Shown here piece by piece: positions 33,210 to 36,802 of a DNA stretch of 36,802 nt (position 1 is its first letter; each line of letters starts with the position of its first letter). The stretch is from Oscillospiraceae bacterium (GTDB taxonomy: Bacteria > Bacillota > Clostridia > Oscillospirales > CAG-272): assembly GCA_015065135.1 (NCBI GenBank), contig SVQY01000021.1, positions 1-36,802 of the forward strand, written 5' to 3'. The notes beneath the pieces were generated by a model that worked only from the letters and a program-made list of their open reading frames with translations, was not told the DNA's origin and did no database searches. Both the position numbers and the translations under genes were made by a program.

Positions 33210-34367
33210 ATGGAATTTGCGGTAGTTCTGTTGGCGTTGGCTCTTTTTGTACTGCTTGTGTGGGTTGTTGCAAAACTGTCGGCAAGGAAAAGCTCAAGTG
33301 AATTCACTCGAGAATTTACCAAGCAGCCCCACACAACGCAATTGCCTCAAAAGCAAAGCGAGAACGTAAAACAAAAGAAAGAAGATGAAATTCCCGTTGA
33401 CGTTGCGGAAGAAGCGGAAGAAAAAGAAGATGAGATTTTCGTCGACAACATTGAAGAAGCGGAAAAAGAATTTGAAGAATATCCGCTTGTTGGCTTGCGC
33501 GTGATTAAAATTCCAATTCTGTATACCGGAGATTTTTCCGTTGGAAATATTGTGGCACAGAATGGGAAGTATTTGACGATTTTATTTGGAGTAAAAGAGG
33601 GAAAATGGGAGTATCCGGCTCTTTTCCTGAAAGAATATATTCGCTTTGGAGACCCTGAACTTCAAAAAGCCTTTGAAAGTGGGAACTTGACATTCACGGA
33701 TAATAGCGTCAAGTTGCCCAAGCCGTTGAACGATTTTTCTGTTGTGCAACCACGAGAGAATACAGATAATGCTCCTGCGGTCGAGCCTGCTGTGCCTGCG
33801 CCAGCATCCAATATTCCGGAATCACCCACCTCGCAACTGACACTTGACGAGGCTTTGCGTAAAATAGCCCAAGCGCAACCACCGTTTTGGGTAACGCATT
33901 CCTCTGCGGGAGATATGGTCGGAACAAGAAAGTTGACAAAAGGTTTACATTATGGCAGAAAAGGACAAGATATTTATCTGCAAGGATGTCGTGTGTTTGA
34001 TTGGAACAGAAGCCTTAAGAGCAAGTTTGCTATGATGCAGATTATGTACGCTTACCATGGAGCGCGGGATAAGAAAAGTGTATGGATGCTTCCAAACCAT
34101 GCAGGCGTGAAGCCGATCAAAGCTAAGGCTACCGCTCAGTGGTGGAACACTTTTGCGGATGAGTTGGTTTTCGAGGAGTGGAAGGAGCCTACTAGCGATT
34201 TTTATTACGACTTTTCGAAACGTATCACTTTTGCAAAAACCAAAAGCAATGGCTATGCGTTTATTGGTGTGTATAACCCGGAGCAACTGTTAAAAGGACT
34301 TGATTGTGATGGTGTAATGCATTACATCAAGGTGTATCGGCGCATACAGAGGGAATATGTGGGATAA
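33210..34367 (+). CDS. Membrane-anchored protein of unknown function
   Basis: The 385-residue protein begins with one membrane helix (MEFAVVLLALALFVLLVWVV), then a charged Glu/Lys-rich linker (about 30-90), a first globular region (about 92-170), a Pro/Ala linker (about 175-215) and a C-terminal domain (about 215-385) rich in Trp/Tyr/Lys, with KGLHYGRKGQDIYLQGCRVFD. No family is recognised. Codon use is AT-rich compared with the flanking genes, which suggests transfer. The ATG at 33210 follows AAAGGCGG and TAGGAA. I find no good promoter in 33073-33209. It ends at a strong terminator shared with proA. Confidence 0.75.
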   Translation: MEFAVVLLALALFVLLVWVVAKLSARKSSSEFTREFTKQPHTTQLPQKQSENVKQKKEDEIPVDVAEEAEEKEDEIFVDNIEEAEKEFEEYPLVGLRVIKIPILYTGDFSVGNIVAQNGKYLTILFGVKEGKWEYPALFLKEYIRFGDPELQKAFESGNLTFTDNSVKLPKPLNDFSVVQPRENTDNAPAVEPAVPAPASNIPESPTSQLTLDEALRKIAQAQPPFWVTHSSAGDMVGTRKLTKGLHYGRKGQDIYLQGCRVFDWNRSLKSKFAMMQIMYAYHGARDKKSVWMLPNHAGVKPIKAKATAQWWNTFADELVFEEWKEPTSDFYYDFSKRITFAKTKSNGYAFIGVYNPEQLLKGLDCDGVMHYIKVYRRIQREYVG

Positions 34368-34388
34368 CTAAATTGCATTATACAAATT

Positions 34389-34433
34389 AAGAACGCCTTC
34401 CCAAAGCGCGCTTGGGGAAGGCGTTCTTGTTTT
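34389..34433. terminator. Bidirectional terminator between convergent genes
   Basis: A 40-base stem-loop (34389-34428; arms AAGAACGCCTTCCC and its complement, extended by AAG and CTT; one mismatch, CGCG loop) followed by GTTTTATT. It separates the unknown protein gene from proA. Confidence 0.85.
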
Positions 34434-34469
34434 ATTGACATAATATATTATTGCTGTACCTAGAGATGA

Positions 34470-35726
34470 TCATTTTCTCACCGCGCCATCGCCGCTGACC
34501 ATATATTTGACGGTGGTCAGCGCCTCCAGACCCATAGGGCCTCTGGCGTGGAGCTTTTGGGTGGAGATGCCGATCTCGGCACCAAGTCCGAACTCGCCGC
34601 CGTCGGTAAAGCGGGTAGAGGCGTTGCGGTAGACCGCAGCGGCATCTACCATGCCGCAGAAGTAGTCGGCAGCCGTATCGTCGGCGGTAATGATGCATTC
34701 GCTGTGCTTGGTGGTGTAGCGTGCAATGTGTGCCACCGCCTCCTCCACACCGTCTACCACCTTGACGGCCATAATATAGTCGTTGTACTCGGTAGCAAAA
34801 TCCTCCTCGGTGGCGGGGAGCATTTGGGACAGCAGGGCGCAGGCGGTCTCGTCGCCGCGCAGCTCCAGCTGCCATTCTCTGGTGGCTTCATAGAAGCGAG
34901 GCAGGAATGCAGCGGCAATGTCGCGGTGCAAAAGCAGGGTCTCGGCGGCATTGCACACAGAGGGGCGTTGGCATTTGGCGTTGACGGTCACGGCAAGGGC
35001 CATGTCAAGGTCTGCCGCCTTGTCGATATACACGTGGCAGTTGCCGGCACCTGTCTCGATCACGGGCACCTTGGCGTTGTCCACGCAGCTGCGGATCAGA
35101 CCCTTGCCGCCGCGGGGGATCAGCACGTCCACAAGGCCGCGCATCTGCATCAGGGCGTTGGCGCTTTCTCTGTCGGTGATCTCCACAAGGCCGATGGCAT
35201 CGGGGGAAAGTCCTACCGAGATCAGCGCCCCCTTCAGGGCGGAAACGATGGCGCGGTTGCTCTCTATTGCCTCCTTGCCGCCGCGCAGGATCACTGTGTT
35301 GCCGGATTTCAGGCAAAGGGCAGCCGCATCGGCGGTCACGTTGGGGCGCGCCTCATAGATGATGGCGACCACGCCCAGGGGCACGGCCTTTTTGGTCACA
35401 CGGATGCCGGAGGGGCGCTCGAAATGCTCTGCGCGGCAAAGGGGATCGGGCAGCAGGGTGACGGCGCGGATGGCCTCCGCAATGGCGGTGATACGCGCCT
35501 CGGTCAGCCGCAGGCGGTCGTGCATCACGCGTGGCACGCCGTTTTTCTCTGCATTCCGCAGATCCAACTCGTTGGCGGCCAGAATGCGGTCACGATCGGC
35601 GCAAAGGGCATCTGCCATAGCCAGCAGCGCGCGGTTACGGGTGTCGCTATCGGTCAGCGCCAGCGCGGGGGCAGCGGCGCTTGCCGCCAGGCAAAGGCTT
35701 CTGACCTGCTCAAAAATTTCGCTCAT
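34470..35726 (-). CDS. proA: Gamma-glutamyl phosphate reductase
   Basis: The 418-residue aldehyde-dehydrogenase-like enzyme reduces gamma-glutamyl phosphate with NADPH in proline synthesis. Family segments: VPLGVVAIIYEARPNVT, LKSGNTVILRGGKEA, VIETGAGNCHVYID, and the catalytic Cys258 in RPSVCNAAETLL, then RFTDGGEFGLGAEIGIST. AAAGGAAG precedes the ATG. No proB (glutamate kinase) is beside it; it follows the flavin reductase-like gene by 25 bases and is probably in one transcript with it. Confidence 0.96.
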   Translation of the reverse strand: MSEIFEQVRSLCLAASAAAPALALTDSDTRNRALLAMADALCADRDRILAANELDLRNAEKNGVPRVMHDRLRLTEARITAIAEAIRAVTLLPDPLCRAEHFERPSGIRVTKKAVPLGVVAIIYEARPNVTADAAALCLKSGNTVILRGGKEAIESNRAIVSALKGALISVGLSPDAIGLVEITDRESANALMQMRGLVDVLIPRGGKGLIRSCVDNAKVPVIETGAGNCHVYIDKAADLDMALAVTVNAKCQRPSVCNAAETLLLHRDIAAAFLPRFYEATREWQLELRGDETACALLSQMLPATEEDFATEYNDYIMAVKVVDGVEEAVAHIARYTTKHSECIITADDTAADYFCGMVDAAAVYRNASTRFTDGGEFGLGAEIGISTQKLHARGPMGLEALTTVKYMVSGDGAVRK

Positions 35727-35751
35727 GATTGTCTTCCTTTTATATTATTAT

Positions 35752-36267
35752 TTATTCCTGCAGTAAAGCACTTTCGATCTCCACCACATACATGCGGTGG
35801 TAGTCCTTCTCCTTGTAAAAATCCAGTATGCTGCGGTCCACAAAGCAGCTCTCCTCCAGATCCTGCGCATAAAGCTTGCGGCAGAGCAGGGAGAGCCTCG
35901 CCTCCTTGATATAGGGGGTGCTGCCGTCAAGGACGGGAGTCAGGCCGGCGGCGGCAAATTTGTCGATATCCCGACCGCTCTTGCTGCCGCAAAGGCGCAG
36001 GGCGGGACGGTGTGCCTCGGTGAAAAAGGAGAGGGACAGGCGGTCGCTTTGCTCGGTCAGCTCATAGGTGTAGCGCTGCGGACGGATGAAGCAAAAGGCC
36101 ACGGGCTTGTTCCAGAGCACGCCCATACCGCCCCAGCTGGCGGTCATGGTGTTTACAGCTTCCTTGCCGCTTGCATCCTTACCTGCGGCGGTGATGAGCA
36201 TCCAGTCCTTGCCGATCAGACGGAAAACGTTTTCCAGCTCCTCCGGCGTAAGCTTTTTGTATGCCAT
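35752..36267 (-). CDS. Flavin reductase-like FMN-binding protein
   Basis: The 171-residue protein has the FMN-binding split-barrel pattern: WMLITAAGKD, NTMTASWGGMGVLWNKPVAF, and FIRPQRYTYELTEQSDRLSLSFF, typical of flavin reductase/high-molecular-weight rubredoxin-type domains. It binds FMN and probably moves electrons, but its partner is unknown. AAGGAGG precedes the ATG at 36267 and a good promoter lies 35 bases upstream. It heads the transcript that ends with proA. Confidence 0.82.
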   Translation of the reverse strand: MAYKKLTPEELENVFRLIGKDWMLITAAGKDASGKEAVNTMTASWGGMGVLWNKPVAFCFIRPQRYTYELTEQSDRLSLSFFTEAHRPALRLCGSKSGRDIDKFAAAGLTPVLDGSTPYIKEARLSLLCRKLYAQDLEESCFVDRSILDFYKEKDYHRMYVVEIESALLQE

Positions 36268-36302
36268 AGCTGCCTCCTTAGATCCAAATAGACGTTGGCT
36301 TT

Positions 36303-36331
36303 ATTATAGCATATTCCGGATGTCATTTCAA
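36303..36331 (-). promoter_or_regulatory. Promoter of the flavin reductase-proA unit
   Basis: TTGAAA (36326-36331), 17 bases and TATAAT (36303-36308) on the minus strand. Confidence 0.75.
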
Positions 36332-36488
36332 GTCGCCTTTCGCAGTGTGATCGGCGGATTTTCGGAAAATATTTTCTGTTTGTGAACATTTTCTTGCAAG
36401 CGGCAGCATAGAAGGCCCAAAAAAGGCAGAAAAAGTGCCTTGAAATGTGAATTCTTTTTGAGAATTCGTGAATATTGCTTAAAGTGAG

Positions 36489-36517
36489 TTGACAATAGCC
36501 TCCCCTTTTGTTAAAAT
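36489..36517 (+). promoter_or_regulatory. Promoter of the lipoprotein gene
   Basis: TTGACA (36489-36494), 17 bases and TAAAAT (36512-36517). A GAATTCT/AGAATTC palindrome (about 36450-36468) sits just upstream. The rest of 36332-36450 shows no gene. Confidence 0.7.
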
Positions 36518-36526
36518 ATAGATGCT

Positions 36527-36674
36527 GATCGGCAATGCCGGTCGTGCCTGCGATGGAGAGTGAATACGGTTGTCTGTGCCCGGTTGAGGAGGGTGAGAGA
36601 GAGCCGTTTTTGCTTTTGATCGCAGCTCCGTTCCCCCAAAAATCTATTAAAGGAGGAAGTTCCCATAGAGGAAC
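36527..36674 (+). promoter_or_regulatory. Long structured leader of the lipoprotein gene
   Basis: The predicted leader is about 160 bases. A 7-bp hairpin (GATCGGC/GCCGGTC, 36527-36543) lies at its start and a 5-bp hairpin (GTTCC/GGAAC, 36659-36674) between AAAGGAGG (36649-36656) and the ATG. The RBS is 28 bases from the ATG unless that hairpin folds. No known riboswitch is recognised. Confidence 0.45.
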
Positions 36675-36684
36675 AGACAAGAAC

Positions 36685-36802
36685 ATGAAGAAATTTGCCA
36701 GACTGCTTGCGCTTCTTCTTGCTTGCCTGATGCTCACGATGCTCATCGTCGCTTGCGACGAGACCGAGGACGGCCCTCAGGGCTCTGAGCAGGTAGAGGA
36801 CG
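36685..36802 (+). CDS. Lipoprotein, N-terminal part only
   Basis: Thirty-nine residues are visible: a positively charged start, a hydrophobic signal (about 6-22) and the lipobox IVAC with lipid-modified Cys24, followed by an acidic linker (DETEDG...). This is a typical secreted, membrane-anchored substrate-binding or surface lipoprotein. The rest lies beyond the window, so no function can be given. Start codon chosen from the signal peptide; see the leader entry for the unusual binding-site distance. Confidence 0.8.
   Translation, partial: MKKFARLLALLLACLMLTMLIVACDETEDGPQGSEQVED

Noticed and set aside
36216-36746. Minus-strand frame over the flavin reductase start and lipoprotein leader
   Set aside because: It covers two opposing promoters and a long leader, and overlaps the real gene in another frame.
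1-36802. tRNA or rRNA genes
   Set aside because: No cloverleaf with T-loop GGTTCGANTCC-type sequence or rRNA segment was noticed on either strand by eye; a tRNA search program would be decisive.

Overview
The window looks like chromosomal DNA of a gut-type clostridium of the Oscillospiraceae/Ruminococcaceae kind. Evidence: a Gram-positive style rimP-nusA-rnpM-ylxQ-infB operon, a holB-ricT-trmN-rsmI neighbourhood like the Bacillus yaa/yab cluster, a two-subunit GlgC/GlgD glycogen pathway, a clostridial 2[4Fe-4S] ferredoxin, and many near-consensus sigma-A promoters (TTGACA-N16/17-TATAAT type). Codon use in most genes is GC-rich at third positions. Two short stretches (about 16.9-18.4 kb and 33.0-34.4 kb) are clearly more AT-rich and carry genes I cannot name.

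Layout. 1-596 (-): start of a multi-pass membrane protein, cut by the window edge. 824-6596 (+): promoter with leader hairpin, then rimP, nusA, rnpM, ylxQ, infB and a Nudix hydrolase gene at the place where rbfA/truB often follow, closed by a strong hairpin. 6597-7349: repeat-rich intergenic DNA, including a 320-bp snap-back element. 7350-8066 (+): membrane protein with a Cys/Asp tail. 8227-9945 (-): GH2 glycosidase. 10210-12321 (-): asd and rsmI. 12395-12958 (+): an amidase with a TTG start. 12961-16794 (-): trmN-like methyltransferase, a 56-residue ferredoxin, ricT and holB. 16903-18354 (+): AT-rich locus with an orphan promoter/RBS, a broken papain-like peptidase gene and a small membrane-anchored protein. 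18416-20762 (+): GH29 alpha-L-fucosidase and a secreted metallophosphoesterase. 20956-21975 (-): KDG kinase. 22224-33026 (+): the glycogen cluster glgB-glgC-glgD-glgA-glgP-GH13 amylase-small unknown gene, ending in a clear terminator. 33210-34367 (+): AT-rich unknown membrane-anchored protein. 34470-36267 (-): flavin reductase-like gene and proA. 36489-36802 (+): promoter, long leader and the first residues of a lipoprotein.

How it works together. The glycogen cluster holds synthesis (GlgC/GlgD make ADP-glucose, GlgA elongates, GlgB branches) and breakdown (GlgP, plus a GH13 enzyme for short or branched glucans). GH2, GH29 and KDG kinase point to use of host or plant glycans. The first operon serves transcription and translation.

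The most unusual signals are non-coding: a family of about 100-bp double-hairpin elements at four gene ends (6597, 8097, 10102, 20836), whose stems differ in sequence but stay paired; a 320-bp nested palindrome (6885-7204); and a 122-bp imperfect palindrome that starts at the glgD stop codon. I see no rRNA, tRNA, CRISPR array, phage or IS transposase in the window. No novel defence or mobile system can be supported from it.
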